Positions 1 to 7,546 of a DNA stretch of 64,000 nucleotides are shown piece after piece. Each line of letters opens with the position of its first letter. Position 1 is the first letter of the stretch. Under the pieces are notes generated by a model that ran no database searches, was not told where the DNA came from, and saw only the letters and a program-made list of their open reading frames with translations. The position numbers and the translations under genes are program-made. The DNA is from Comamonadaceae bacterium (lineage in GTDB: Bacteria > Pseudomonadota > Gammaproteobacteria > Burkholderiales > Burkholderiaceae_C): positions 21,992 to 85,991 of the forward strand of contig JAIXSQ010000003.1 of NCBI GenBank assembly GCA_027484575.1, in the 5' to 3' direction.

Positions 1-15
1 CTCTTTCAGGCTCAT
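1..15 (-). CDS. Start of a GatB/YqeY-family protein (partial, cut by window edge)
   Basis: Only five codons (M-S-L-K-E) lie in the window, on the minus strand, preceded by a GAGGA-like ribosome binding site. The identification rests on position: in Burkholderiales and many other proteobacteria rpsU is followed by yqeY, whose products usually begin MSLKE. YqeY-family proteins resemble the tail domain of the amidotransferase subunit GatB; their role is not settled. Five codons cannot prove the call. Confidence 0.4.
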
Positions 16-64
16 GGCGTGGTTCCTCGTGGGGTGCGTGTGGCGTGGGTGTCCGGAAACGACG

Positions 65-123
65 AGGCCTGCCGCGAGCGTCCCCGGGGCAGGCCTGGTC
101 GGGTGCCGCCCCGCAGGGCGGCA
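65..123 (-). terminator. Two perfect hairpins between rpsU and the next gene
   Basis: On the transcript of rpsU two strong stems follow the stop codon. The first is an 8-bp stem (104-111 with 116-123, loop of 4). The second is a 9-bp stem (65-73 with 88-96, loop of 14). Neither is followed by a run of T on the minus strand, so they may act as mRNA 3'-end stabilisers, a processing site or an attenuator within rpsU-yqeY rather than as simple intrinsic terminators. Confidence 0.45.
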
Positions 124-129
124 GAAGCG

Positions 130-342
130 TCAGTACAGCTTCTTGGGCAGCTGCATGCTGCGCACGCGCTTGTAGTGGCGCTTGACCGCGGCGGCCTTCT
201 TGCGCTTGCGCTCGGAAGTCGGCTTCTCGTAGAACTCGCGGGCGCGCAGCTCGGTGAGCAGGCCCAGCTTCTCGATGGTGCGCTTGAAGCGGCGCAGGGC
301 CACGTCGAACGGCTCGTTTTCCTTGACTCGAATCGTCGTCAT
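130..342 (-). CDS. rpsU: 30S ribosomal protein bS21
   Basis: This 70-residue, strongly basic protein is the small-subunit protein bS21, which sits near the anti-Shine-Dalgarno end of 16S rRNA and helps mRNA selection. It starts [13 protein letters not shown] and has the typical RRFKRTIEK and basic [11 protein letters not shown] segments; 70 residues is the normal family length. It is probably first in its transcript: a TATAAT box lies about 100 bases upstream, and two hairpins separate it from the YqeY-like gene downstream. In many bacteria rpsU heads an operon with primase and sigma-70 genes, and the YqeY link is typical of this order. Confidence 0.97.
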   Translation of the reverse strand: MTTIRVKENEPFDVALRRFKRTIEKLGLLTELRAREFYEKPTSERKRKKAAAVKRHYKRVRSMQLPKKLY

Positions 343-442
343 CTAACTGTTGATCTTGATGGTGCCGCGGGAGATCGGGCCCGCGGCGAGTTGTCCCGAC
401 TGAGTGATCTGTGGCCGTCGGGGTTTGCCGGCAAAGCCGCGG

Positions 443-470
443 ATTATAGCCACGCCGGCCGGGCGGGCAA
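443..470 (-). promoter_or_regulatory. Candidate sigma-70 promoter of rpsU
   Basis: Reading the minus strand there is a perfect TATAAT (443-448) preceded, after 16 bases, by TTGCCC (465-470). This would start transcription near position 436, giving a leader of about 95 bases for rpsU. It lies between rpsU and the divergently unrelated flavoprotein gene end. Confidence 0.55.
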
Positions 471-481
471 TCCCGGGGGCT

Positions 482-1705
482 TCAGCCCGGCACCAGGGCC
501 TGCGCGCAAGCCCAGCCGCTGGCCCAGGCCCACTGGAAGTTGTAGCCCCCCAGCCAGCCGGTGATGTCCACCACCTCGCCGATGAAATGCAGCCCGGGCT
601 GGCGCTTGCACTCCAGCGTCTGCTGCGACAGCTCGCGCGTGTCCACCCCGCCGGCCATCACCTCGGCCTTGCGCCAGCCCTCGGTGCCCGACGGCACCAG
701 CTCCCAGCGGCCCAGCTCGGCGGCCAGCCGGGCCAGGGACTTGTCGGCCGCCTCGGCCACCGGCCGCTGCCAGGCCGCGTCGCGCTGCACCCAGGCGTCG
801 GCCAGCCGTGACGGCACCCAGGCCGCCAGTTCGTTGGCCAGGAGCCTGCGCGAGCGCTGCTTGGCGTCGTGCAGCGCCGCGGCCAGGTCCTGGCCGGCCG
901 CCAGGTCGACGCGGATGGGCGTGCCCGGCTGCCAGTAGCTGGAGATCTGCAGCACCGCCGGCCCCGACAGCCCGCGGTGCGTGAACAGCAGGTCCTCGTC
1001 GAAGGCCGGGGCCGCCTTGCCCTCGCCGGTGGCGATGCGCACCGGCAGCGCCAGGCCGGCCAGCGTGGCGAACGGCGCCCAGGCGCCGCCGTCGAAGGTC
1101 ATCGGCACCAGCGCCGGGCGGGGCTCGACCACCCGCAGGCCGAACTGGCGGGCCAGCCGCAGGCCGAAGTCGGTGGCGCCGATCTGCGGGATCGGCAGGC
1201 CGCCGGTGGCCACGACCACCTTGCGCGCCTGCACCGTGCCCCGGTCGGTGTCCAGCGCGTACAGCGCCTCGGCGTCGTGCCAGCGCAGCGCGCGCACCGC
1301 GCACGGCTGCCAGCGCTCGACGCCGCCGGCGCCGCACTCGGCCAGCAGCATGCGGATGAAGTCGTCGCTGCTGCGGTCGCCGAACAGCTGGCCCTTGTGC
1401 TTCTCGTGGAAGGGGATGCCGTGGCGCTGCACCAGCCCGATGAAGTCGGCGGCCGTGTAGCGCGACAGGGCCGAGCGGCAGAACTGCGGGTTCTCGCCCA
1501 GGAAGTGCTTGTGCGGCGCGCGCGGGTCGAGCTCGCGGTTGGTGAAGTTGCAGCGGCCGCCGCCGGAGATGCGGATCTTCTCGGCGACCTTGGCCGCGTG
1601 GTCGATCACCAGCACGCGCGCGCCCAGCTGGCCGGCCACGCCGGCGCAGAACAGGCCGGCGGCGCCGGCGCCGATGACGACGGCGTCGTAGGGGGTCTCG
1701 GGCAT
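482..1705 (-). CDS. BaiN/HI0933-family NAD(P)/FAD-dependent oxidoreductase
   Basis: This 407-residue flavoprotein belongs to the HI0933/YhiN/BaiN family. The N-terminus MPETPYDAVVIGAGAAGLFC carries the Rossmann GxGxxG dinucleotide-binding motif, followed by RISGGGRCNFTN, a family signature. The C-terminus contains MAGGVDT and GEVVDITGWLGGYNFQWAWASG, typical of the FAD-binding end. The start at 1705 is chosen because the longer frame (to 1756) adds only an unconserved Arg-rich stretch. The physiological substrate is not known for most members. It stands alone, with no partner gene that suggests a substrate. Confidence 0.9.
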   Translation of the reverse strand: MPETPYDAVVIGAGAAGLFCAGVAGQLGARVLVIDHAAKVAEKIRISGGGRCNFTNRELDPRAPHKHFLGENPQFCRSALSRYTAADFIGLVQRHGIPFHEKHKGQLFGDRSSDDFIRMLLAECGAGGVERWQPCAVRALRWHDAEALYALDTDRGTVQARKVVVATGGLPIPQIGATDFGLRLARQFGLRVVEPRPALVPMTFDGGAWAPFATLAGLALPVRIATGEGKAAPAFDEDLLFTHRGLSGPAVLQISSYWQPGTPIRVDLAAGQDLAAALHDAKQRSRRLLANELAAWVPSRLADAWVQRDAAWQRPVAEAADKSLARLAAELGRWELVPSGTEGWRKAEVMAGGVDTRELSQQTLECKRQPGLHFIGEVVDITGWLGGYNFQWAWASGWACAQALVPG

Positions 1706-1719
1706 GGGGCGCGATTGTC

Positions 1720-2127
1720 TCAGCGCGCGGGACGGGTCCCGGGCGGCCAGCGCCACCAGGCCGCCGCCACGGCCAGCGCGAAGGCGGTGTAGGCGGTGGT
1801 GAAGGCCCAGGGCGGCAGGTCCCAGTACAGCCCGCGCGCCAGCCAGTGCGCGACGAAGCCCTGCGCATGCAGGCCCGCCTGGCCGGCGTCGCGCCGCAGG
1901 GCCAGTTCCAGCACGGTCAGCGGGCAGTCGATGCCCAGCCAGGCCTGCGCGGCGACGTAGCCGATGGCGCCCAGGTGGGCCAGGCGGAAGGTCCAGCCGC
2001 GCACCCAGCGCCAGCCGCGGGCCTGGCCGATTGCGATGGCGGGCAGGCCGAGCACGACGAAGGCCACGATGCCGGCGTGCAGCGCGAGCACGGCGTCGGC
2101 GAGCGTCGCGGCGAGGGCGGGGGACAT
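1720..2127 (-). CDS. DUF2784 small membrane protein
   Basis: This is a 135-residue, very hydrophobic protein with about four predicted membrane segments. It shows features of the DUF2784 family: an N-terminal helix (LADAVLALHAGIVAFVVLGL), a conserved Cys in CPLTVLE, and a final WWRWPP-like tail. Starts at 2127 and 2136 are both possible; I prefer 2127 (MSPALAATLAD). Its function is unknown. Its stop is 14 bases from the flavoprotein start, so the two may be co-transcribed. Confidence 0.8.
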   Translation of the reverse strand: MSPALAATLADAVLALHAGIVAFVVLGLPAIAIGQARGWRWVRGWTFRLAHLGAIGYVAAQAWLGIDCPLTVLELALRRDAGQAGLHAQGFVAHWLARGLYWDLPPWAFTTAYTAFALAVAAAWWRWPPGTRPAR

Positions 2128-2166
2128 GCAGGCCATTGTGGGACCGCGGCCGGGTTCGGCAGGGAG

Positions 2167-2375
2167 GTCGTCATCCCCGCGCAGGCGGGGATCCAGTGAC
2201 GGCCTGTGCCGACCCATGGCCGTCCAGCCGCGCTGCGCGCGGCATCCTGGATTCCGGCTTCCGCGGGAATGACGGGGGAGGGGAGCGCATCGTCGCCCCG
2301 GCGCAAGCCGGGGCCCAGTGACGTTCGGCGGCCGTGGAACAGCCGCTGCATTCCGGCTTTCGCCGGCATGACGGG
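2167..2375. repeat. Two head-to-head palindromic repeat doublets (REP/dRS3-like)
   Basis: Four copies of a roughly 30-base unit occur here: forward at about 2169-2200 and 2291-2322, inverted at about 2247-2275 and 2346-2375. Each unit is itself a hairpin (CCCCGCGCAGGCGGGG type) flanked by GTCAT and ATCCAGTGAC. Units are paired forward/inverse around a short structured spacer; the first spacer contains CCGCGCTGCGCGCGG, whose exact reverse complement occurs in the doublet near 41.2 kb. They resemble the dRS3-type repeats of Neisseria and REP elements. They lie downstream of cobA. Confidence 0.85.
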
Positions 2376-2380
2376 GGTGG

Positions 2381-3151
2381 TCAGGCCGCCCGCGCCATCC
2401 CCGGCTGCTCGGCCACCGCCGCCAGCCCCTGCAGCACGTCACCCACCACGATCACCGCCGGGCTGCCCAGCTGCTCGCGCTCGATGGTGTCGGCCAGCTG
2501 GCCCAGGGTGGTGACCGCATGCCGCTGGTCGGGCAGGGTGGCGCGCTGGATCACGGCCACCGGGGTGTGCGCCGGCAGGCCCTGCAGCAGCTGCTGCTGG
2601 ATGGCGGCGGCGCCGCTGACGCCCATGTAGACCACCAGCGTGAGCCTGGCCTGGGCGGCGGTCTGCGCCAGCAGCGTCCAGTCGGGCGGGTCGCCGCCGC
2701 GTTGCGCATGGCCGGTGACGAACACCACGCCGCGCGCATGTTCGCGGTGCGTCAGCGGCACGCCGAGCGTGGTGACCGCGGCCAGCCCGGCCGTGATGCC
2801 GTTGACCACCTCGACCCGCACGCCGGCGGCGCGCAGGTGCTCGACCTCCTCGCCGCCGCGGCCGAACACGAAGGGGTCGCCGCCCTTCAGGCGCACCACC
2901 GTCTCGCCCTCGCGCGCGGCCATCACCATCAGCCGCTCGATGAAGGCCTGCGGCGTGCTGGCGCAGCCGCCGCGCTTGCCCACGTGGACGATCCGTGCGC
3001 CAGGACGGGCCAGGGCCACGACCCCGTCGCTCACCAGGTCGTCGACCAGCACCACGGTGGCGGCCTGCAGGGCCTTGACCGCCTTGAGGGTCAGCAGGTC
3101 GGGGTCGCCGGGGCCGGCGCCCACCAGAGTCACCAGGCCGGGGGAGGTCAT
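2381..3151 (-). CDS. cobA: Uroporphyrinogen-III C-methyltransferase (SUMT)
   Basis: This 256-residue enzyme transfers two methyl groups from S-adenosylmethionine to uroporphyrinogen III, giving precorrin-2 for siroheme or cobalamin. Visible motifs are VTLVGAGPGDPDLLTLKA at the N-terminus, LVSDGVV, the SAM-binding VRLKGGDPFVFGRGGEE, and VVNGITAGLAA. The start at 3151 gives a 4-base ATGA overlap with ybiB, so the two are translationally coupled. Placed at the end of the nitrate/nitrite reductase cluster it most likely supplies siroheme for NirB. No CysG-type dehydrogenase/ferrochelatase domain is attached. Confidence 0.93.
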   Translation of the reverse strand: MTSPGLVTLVGAGPGDPDLLTLKAVKALQAATVVLVDDLVSDGVVALARPGARIVHVGKRGGCASTPQAFIERLMVMAAREGETVVRLKGGDPFVFGRGGEEVEHLRAAGVRVEVVNGITAGLAAVTTLGVPLTHREHARGVVFVTGHAQRGGDPPDWTLLAQTAAQARLTLVVYMGVSGAAAIQQQLLQGLPAHTPVAVIQRATLPDQRHAVTTLGQLADTIEREQLGSPAVIVVGDVLQGLAAVAEQPGMARAA

Positions 3152-4074
3152 GTCGCGTGCTCCGAAGTCGTGCATTGCGTGGCCAGACGCAGGATGTGTG
3201 CCACCTGCAGCGCGATCGCGGGGGGCACGGGCTCGCGGCCGTCGAGCACGGCGCGGATGTAGGCGGCGGTGGCGGCCGGGTCGGTGCCCTCGGGCCAGCC
3301 GGGCAGGTCGGTCACGGTGCCGCGCTGGCCCTCGGACAGCGGCACCCGGCGGCCCGCCACGAAGCCGTCCATCTGCGGCAGGCGGCGCGCGTCGGCGACG
3401 GCCTCGCCCTCGGTGCCGCGCAGCAGCAGGGCGGTGGCGCCGGTGCGCTCGAACACCGCGGCCATGGACAGCGCGTACTCGGGATGCGTGTAGCTGCCCA
3501 CCAGCACGGCGGGACCGTCGACCGGGTTCATCAGCTTGACCAGGCTGTGCGCCGGATTGCGCAGCCCGATGGTGCGGCGCACCTGCAGCAGGCGCTCCAG
3601 GCCGGGATGCAGCAGCGCGGTGGGCACGAAGGCCGCCTCGCCGCCGGCCACCGCCTGCAGCGTGCCGCGCGGCGCGATCCCCAGCGGCGCGAACACCGCG
3701 TCGACCACGACGCGGCTGGATTCGGTGGGCGTGCCGTGCACCAGCACCGGCAGGCCCTCGCGGGCCAGCAGCAGGGCCAGCAGCGGCGTGAGCACCGGCA
3801 GGCGGCGCGCCCCGTTGTAGCTGGGCAGCACCACGGTCGGCCGGCGCGAGGCCGGCAGGCGGTGCAGCCGCGCATGGGTGGCGTCCAGGAAGCCGGCCAT
3901 CTCGTCGGGCGTCTCGCCCTTGACCCGCATGGCGATGCAGAAGGCGCCGACCTCCAGGTCGGTCACGCCGCCGTCCAGCAGCTGGCCGAACAGGTCGGCC
4001 GCCTGCGCGCGGTCGAGGTCGCGCGCGCCCTGCTTGCCGCGGCCGATCTCCTTGAGGTACTGAGCGATGCCCAC
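3148..4074 (-). CDS. ybiB: YbiB/TrpD2-type DNA-binding protein
   Basis: This 308-residue protein resembles YbiB, a homologue of anthranilate phosphoribosyltransferase (TrpD) that lacks that activity and binds nucleic acid in E. coli. The TrpD-like fold is visible from the helical N-terminal domain (LFGQLLDGGVTDLEVGAFCIAMRVKGET) through LPVLVHG, GLRNPAHSLVKLMNP and the LLRGTEGE motif. No ATG is available, so I take the GTG at 4074 (VGIAQYLKEIG). It ends in an ATGA overlap with cobA. It sits between nasA and cobA, separated from nasA by a repeat doublet; its link to nitrate metabolism is unclear. Confidence 0.85.
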   Translation of the reverse strand: MGIAQYLKEIGRGKQGARDLDRAQAADLFGQLLDGGVTDLEVGAFCIAMRVKGETPDEMAGFLDATHARLHRLPASRRPTVVLPSYNGARRLPVLTPLLALLLAREGLPVLVHGTPTESSRVVVDAVFAPLGIAPRGTLQAVAGGEAAFVPTALLHPGLERLLQVRRTIGLRNPAHSLVKLMNPVDGPAVLVGSYTHPEYALSMAAVFERTGATALLLRGTEGEAVADARRLPQMDGFVAGRRVPLSEGQRGTVTDLPGWPEGTDPAATAAYIRAVLDGREPVPPAIALQVAHILRLATQCTTSEHAT

Positions 4075-4137
4075 GGGGGCGATTGTTCCAGACGGCTGAT
4101 GACGAATTCGTCTAAGCAAATGGGGCGGGCGCGCAGT

Positions 4138-4231
4138 GCCCGTCATCCCCGCGAAAGCGGGGACCCGGACCGGCGCAGGCCGTGGGCGCAGGCAGTCACT
4201 GGATCCCGGCTTTCGCCGGGATGACGGGGAG
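4138..4231. repeat. Palindromic repeat doublet covering the end of nasA
   Basis: A forward unit (about 4139-4170) and an inverted unit (about 4196-4231) are separated by a GC-rich spacer. The inverted unit extends into the nasA reading frame: the nasA stop codon (4196-4198) and its last ten codons lie inside this unit. Confidence 0.85.
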
Positions 4232-7021
4232 GGGCTGCGCCGCAGGGCGGGGCGATGGACTGGCTGGCGCCTCCACCTCCCGCACCAGCCTGCGCAGCTG
4301 GGGGATGCACGACCCGCAATTGGTGCCGCAGCGCAGCTGCCCCTGCAGCGCCGCGAGCCGCGCGTCCTCGGTGCCGGCGCAGCCGCGCAGGGCGGTACGG
4401 ATGGCGTCCTCGCGCACGTCGAAACAGGTGCACACCTGCGGCGCCGCCGCGGGCTGGGCCACCGGCGGGCGGGGCGGCGCGGCCAGCAGCTGGCGCGCAT
4501 CGAGCGTCACCGGCAGCTCCTGCTGCAGCAGCGGCTGCATCCAGGCGCCGGCGGCGGTGTCGCCGGCCAGCAGCAGTGCCTCCAGCCGCCGCTCGCCGCC
4601 CGCGGGCACCAGCCGCAGGGCGCGGCGCTGGCCGCGCCGCGCATCGGCGTAGCGCAGCACCTGCGGCCCGTCCAGCCCCAGCAGCACCTCGACCTGCGCG
4701 AGCAGGCGCTCGTCGGGCGGCTCGTGGGCCGCGGCGCGCAGCAGCACGCCGTGGCGCTCGCGGCCGAAGGGCACGCAGCTGGCGTACGGGAACTCGGCCA
4801 GCAGCGGCGCCAGCCGGCCGCGGGCGCGCAGGGCGTCCTCCTCGGGCAGCCAGGCCAGGGCCAGCAGCGACCAGGGCAGCTCGGCCTTGAGCACCTTGAC
4901 CGCCGCGTGCTTGAGCTCGGGCTGCAGGCTCACCGGGCACGAGGCGCCGGTGGTCAGCGCGTTCACGCCCGCCAGCGGCTGGCCGGTGGACGAGCGGCCG
5001 CTGAGGAACTCCTCGCCCCAGTGCATGGGCAGGAAGGCCTGCGCCGGCTGCAGGCCCGCGTCGGGCTGCACCGGCACCACGATGGAGCCGCGCCGGCTGG
5101 TCACGTGCGCCAGCGCCCCGGGCGCCAGGCCGCGGCGTTCCATGTCCTGCGGATGCAGCTGCAGCGCCGGCTCGGGCGCGTGGCCGAACAGCCGTCCCAG
5201 CTGGCCGGTGCGGCTGGCGCCGTGCCACTGGTCGCGCAGCCGGCCGGTCAGCAGGGCCACGGGGTAGCGCGCGTCGCGCGGCTCGGCCACCGGCCGGAAC
5301 GGCGTGGCGTCGAAGCGGGCGCGGCCGTCGGGCGTGGCGAACCGGCCGTCGGTGTACAGGCGCGCGCGCCCCTGCGCCGCACCGGCCGGGTACGGCCACT
5401 GCTGCGGGCCCTGCGCCTCCAGCAGCGGGTACGACAGGCCGGTGATGTCCAGGTCGCGGCCGGCGGTGCTGGCGCGGTGCTCGTTCCAGACCTGCTCGGG
5501 CGTCTCGTACGGGAACAGCGTGGCCGTGCGGCCGTCCAGCGCCTCGAGGCGCCGGGCCACGTCCACCGCGATGCGCCAGTCGTGCCGCGCCGCGCCGGGG
5601 GCCGGCACGGCCGGCCGCACGCGGCTGATGCGCCGCTCGCTGTTGGTGACGGTGCCGTCCTTCTCGCCCCAGGTGGTGGCCGGCAGCAGCAGGTCGGCAT
5701 GGCGCGCGGTGGCGGTGGTGGCGAAGGCCTCCTGCACGATGACGAACTCGGCCCGCTCGACCGCGCGCCGCACCGTGGCCTGGTCGGGCAGCGACTGCAG
5801 CGGGTTGGTGCAGGCGATCCACAGGGCCTTGACCTGGCCGTCGGCGGCGGCCTGGAACATCTCGACCGCCGTCTTGCCGGGCTGCTCGGGCACCGAGGGC
5901 ACGCCCCACAGCGCGGCCACCTCGGCCCGGTGCGCGGGGTTGGCCAGGTCGCGGTGCGCCGACAGCAGGTTGGCCAGCCCGCCCACCTCGCGGCCGCCCA
6001 TGGCGTTGGGCTGGCCGGTGAGCGAGAACGGGCCGGTGCCCGGGCGCCCGATCTGGCCGGTGGCCAGGTGCAGGTTGATGAGCGCGGCGTTCTTGGCGGT
6101 GCCGCTGCTGGACTGGTTCAGGCCCTGGCAGTACAGGCTGAGCGTGGCCGGCGAGGTGGCGAACCAGCGCGCGGCGGTCAGCAGGTCCTCGGCGCGGATG
6201 CCGCAGGCGGCCGCCACCGCGGCCGGCGTCGCGTCGCGCACCAGCGCCTTGAGCGCGTCGAAGCCGCTGGTGTGGGCGGCGATGTACGCGGCATCGGTCC
6301 AGCCCTCCCACAGCATCACGTGCAGCAGGCCGTGGAACAGCAGCACGTCGGTGCCCGGCTGGATCGCCAGGTGCAGGTCGGCCTGCTCGCAGGTGTCGGT
6401 GCGGCGCGGGTCGACCACCACCAGCTTCGTGCCCGGGCGGCGCGCGCGCGCCTCCTCGAGCCGGCGGTACAGCACGGGGTGGGCCCAGGCCATGTTGCTG
6501 CCGGCGATGAACAGGCAGTCGGCCAGTTCCAGGTCCTCGTAGCAGGCCGGCGGCGCGTCGGCGCCCAGCGTGCGCTTGTAGCCGGCCACCGCGCTGCTCA
6601 TGCACAGGCGCGAGTTGGTGTCGATGTTGTTGGTGCCCAGCAGCCCCTTGGCCAGCTTGTTGAAGACGTAGTAGTCCTCGGTCAGCAGCTGGCCCGACAC
6701 GTACAGCCCGATCGCGTCGGGCCCGTGCGCGCGGGCGATGCGGTGCAGGGTGTTCGCGGCCAGGTCGAGCGCCGCGTCCCAGCCGAGCGGGCGGGCCGGC
6801 GCGCCGCGCTGCGCCCGGTGCATGGGCTGCAGCAGCCGCGCCTGCGCGTTGATGGCCGGGCTGGCGGTCAGGTGCAGGGTCGAGCCCTTGGTGCACAGCT
6901 TGCCCAGGTTGGCCGGGTGGTCCGGGTCGCCGCGCACGCCAGTGATGCGGTCGCCCTGGGCCTGGATCAGCACGCCGCAGCCGACGCCGCAGTAGGGGCA
7001 GGTGGAGCGGGTCTCAGTCAT
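4196..7021 (-). CDS. nasA: Assimilatory nitrate reductase, catalytic molybdenum subunit
   Basis: This 941-residue protein reduces nitrate to nitrite in the cytoplasm. It opens MTETRSTCPYCGVGCGV, the first three Cys of the [4Fe-4S] site, with the fourth in KLCTKGS. The molybdenum-bis-MGD domain follows, with the likely Mo ligand Cys in SRLCMSS. The C-terminal part (from about residue 860) is a BFD-like [2Fe-2S] domain with CTCFDVRED and CGTNCGSC, as in Klebsiella-type NasA. There is no signal peptide. The last ten residues (PVIPAKAGIQ) and the stop codon come from a palindromic repeat, so the native C-terminus was probably slightly different. It follows nirD after a repeat-filled gap. Confidence 0.95.
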   Translation of the reverse strand: MTETRSTCPYCGVGCGVLIQAQGDRITGVRGDPDHPANLGKLCTKGSTLHLTASPAINAQARLLQPMHRAQRGAPARPLGWDAALDLAANTLHRIARAHGPDAIGLYVSGQLLTEDYYVFNKLAKGLLGTNNIDTNSRLCMSSAVAGYKRTLGADAPPACYEDLELADCLFIAGSNMAWAHPVLYRRLEEARARRPGTKLVVVDPRRTDTCEQADLHLAIQPGTDVLLFHGLLHVMLWEGWTDAAYIAAHTSGFDALKALVRDATPAAVAAACGIRAEDLLTAARWFATSPATLSLYCQGLNQSSSGTAKNAALINLHLATGQIGRPGTGPFSLTGQPNAMGGREVGGLANLLSAHRDLANPAHRAEVAALWGVPSVPEQPGKTAVEMFQAAADGQVKALWIACTNPLQSLPDQATVRRAVERAEFVIVQEAFATTATARHADLLLPATTWGEKDGTVTNSERRISRVRPAVPAPGAARHDWRIAVDVARRLEALDGRTATLFPYETPEQVWNEHRASTAGRDLDITGLSYPLLEAQGPQQWPYPAGAAQGRARLYTDGRFATPDGRARFDATPFRPVAEPRDARYPVALLTGRLRDQWHGASRTGQLGRLFGHAPEPALQLHPQDMERRGLAPGALAHVTSRRGSIVVPVQPDAGLQPAQAFLPMHWGEEFLSGRSSTGQPLAGVNALTTGASCPVSLQPELKHAAVKVLKAELPWSLLALAWLPEEDALRARGRLAPLLAEFPYASCVPFGRERHGVLLRAAAHEPPDERLLAQVEVLLGLDGPQVLRYADARRGQRRALRLVPAGGERRLEALLLAGDTAAGAWMQPLLQQELPVTLDARQLLAAPPRPPVAQPAAAPQVCTCFDVREDAIRTALRGCAGTEDARLAALQGQLRCGTNCGSCIPQLRRLVREVEAPASPSPRPAAQPLPVIPAKAGIQ

Positions 7022-7033
7022 GCCGTGGCCGGT

Positions 7034-7155
7034 GTGCGTGGGTCCCCGCCTGCGCGGGGACGACGGTCCCCCGGCCGTCATGCCCGCGCAGGCGGGCATC
7101 CACGACCGGGCACGCTGCACGTGCCTGGGTTCCCGCCTGCGCGGGGACGACGGGC
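7034..7155. repeat. Three palindromic repeat units between nirD and nasA
   Basis: An inverted unit (about 7037-7066), a forward unit (about 7074-7105) and another inverted unit (about 7127-7155) fill almost the whole nirD-nasA gap. Each folds into a GC stem of the CCCGCCTGCGCGGGG type. They could end transcription or stabilise the upstream nrt-nir message, making nasA expression lower than nirBD. Confidence 0.85.
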
Positions 7156-7165
7156 CAGGGCGGCA

Positions 7166-7546
7166 TCACCGCCGCCCGCACGGACCGGCCACCGGCGGCG
7201 CAAGGTCCAGGGCGTGCGTGGCCAGCTCCACCGGGTCCAGCAGCACCTGGCCGTCCTGCACCTTGCAGGCGAAGCGCGGGGTGCTGCCCACGTCCGGCGC
7301 GCGGGCGCAGCCGTCGGCCAGCTCGATGGTCCAGTTGTGCAGCGGGCAGGCCACGCCGGTGCCCGAGACGATGCCTTGCGACAGCGGGCCGCCCTTGTGC
7401 GGGCAGCGGTCCAGCAGCGCGTAGACCTGGTCGTCGCCGGTGCGGAACAGCGCCACGTCCATGCCGCGCGGCCGGGCCACGCGGCGGGCGCCGCGCACCG
7501 GGATGTCGTCGACCCGGCAGATGGGTTGCCACTCGTTCATGTTCAT
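7166..7546 (-). CDS. nirD: Nitrite reductase small subunit, Rieske type
   Basis: This 126-residue protein is the small partner of NADH-dependent nitrite reductase NirB. It is a Rieske fold, and unlike the E. coli protein it keeps all four cluster ligands: CPHKGGPL and CPLHNW. The start at 7546 (MNMNEWQPICRVDD) overlaps the preceding stop as ATGA; the second Met at 7540 is also possible. The C-terminal tail (HALDLAPPVAGPCGRR) is unconserved. Coupling to the upstream two-P-box gene, rather than directly to nirB, is unusual compared with the E. coli nirBD order. Confidence 0.93.
   Translation of the reverse strand: MNMNEWQPICRVDDIPVRGARRVARPRGMDVALFRTGDDQVYALLDRCPHKGGPLSQGIVSGTGVACPLHNWTIELADGCARAPDVGSTPRFACKVQDGQVLLDPVELATHALDLAPPVAGPCGRR

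Noticed and set aside
1917..2369. Frames containing VIPAEAGIQ- or ACAGMT-like peptides
   Set aside because: These are translations of the palindromic repeats, not proteins.
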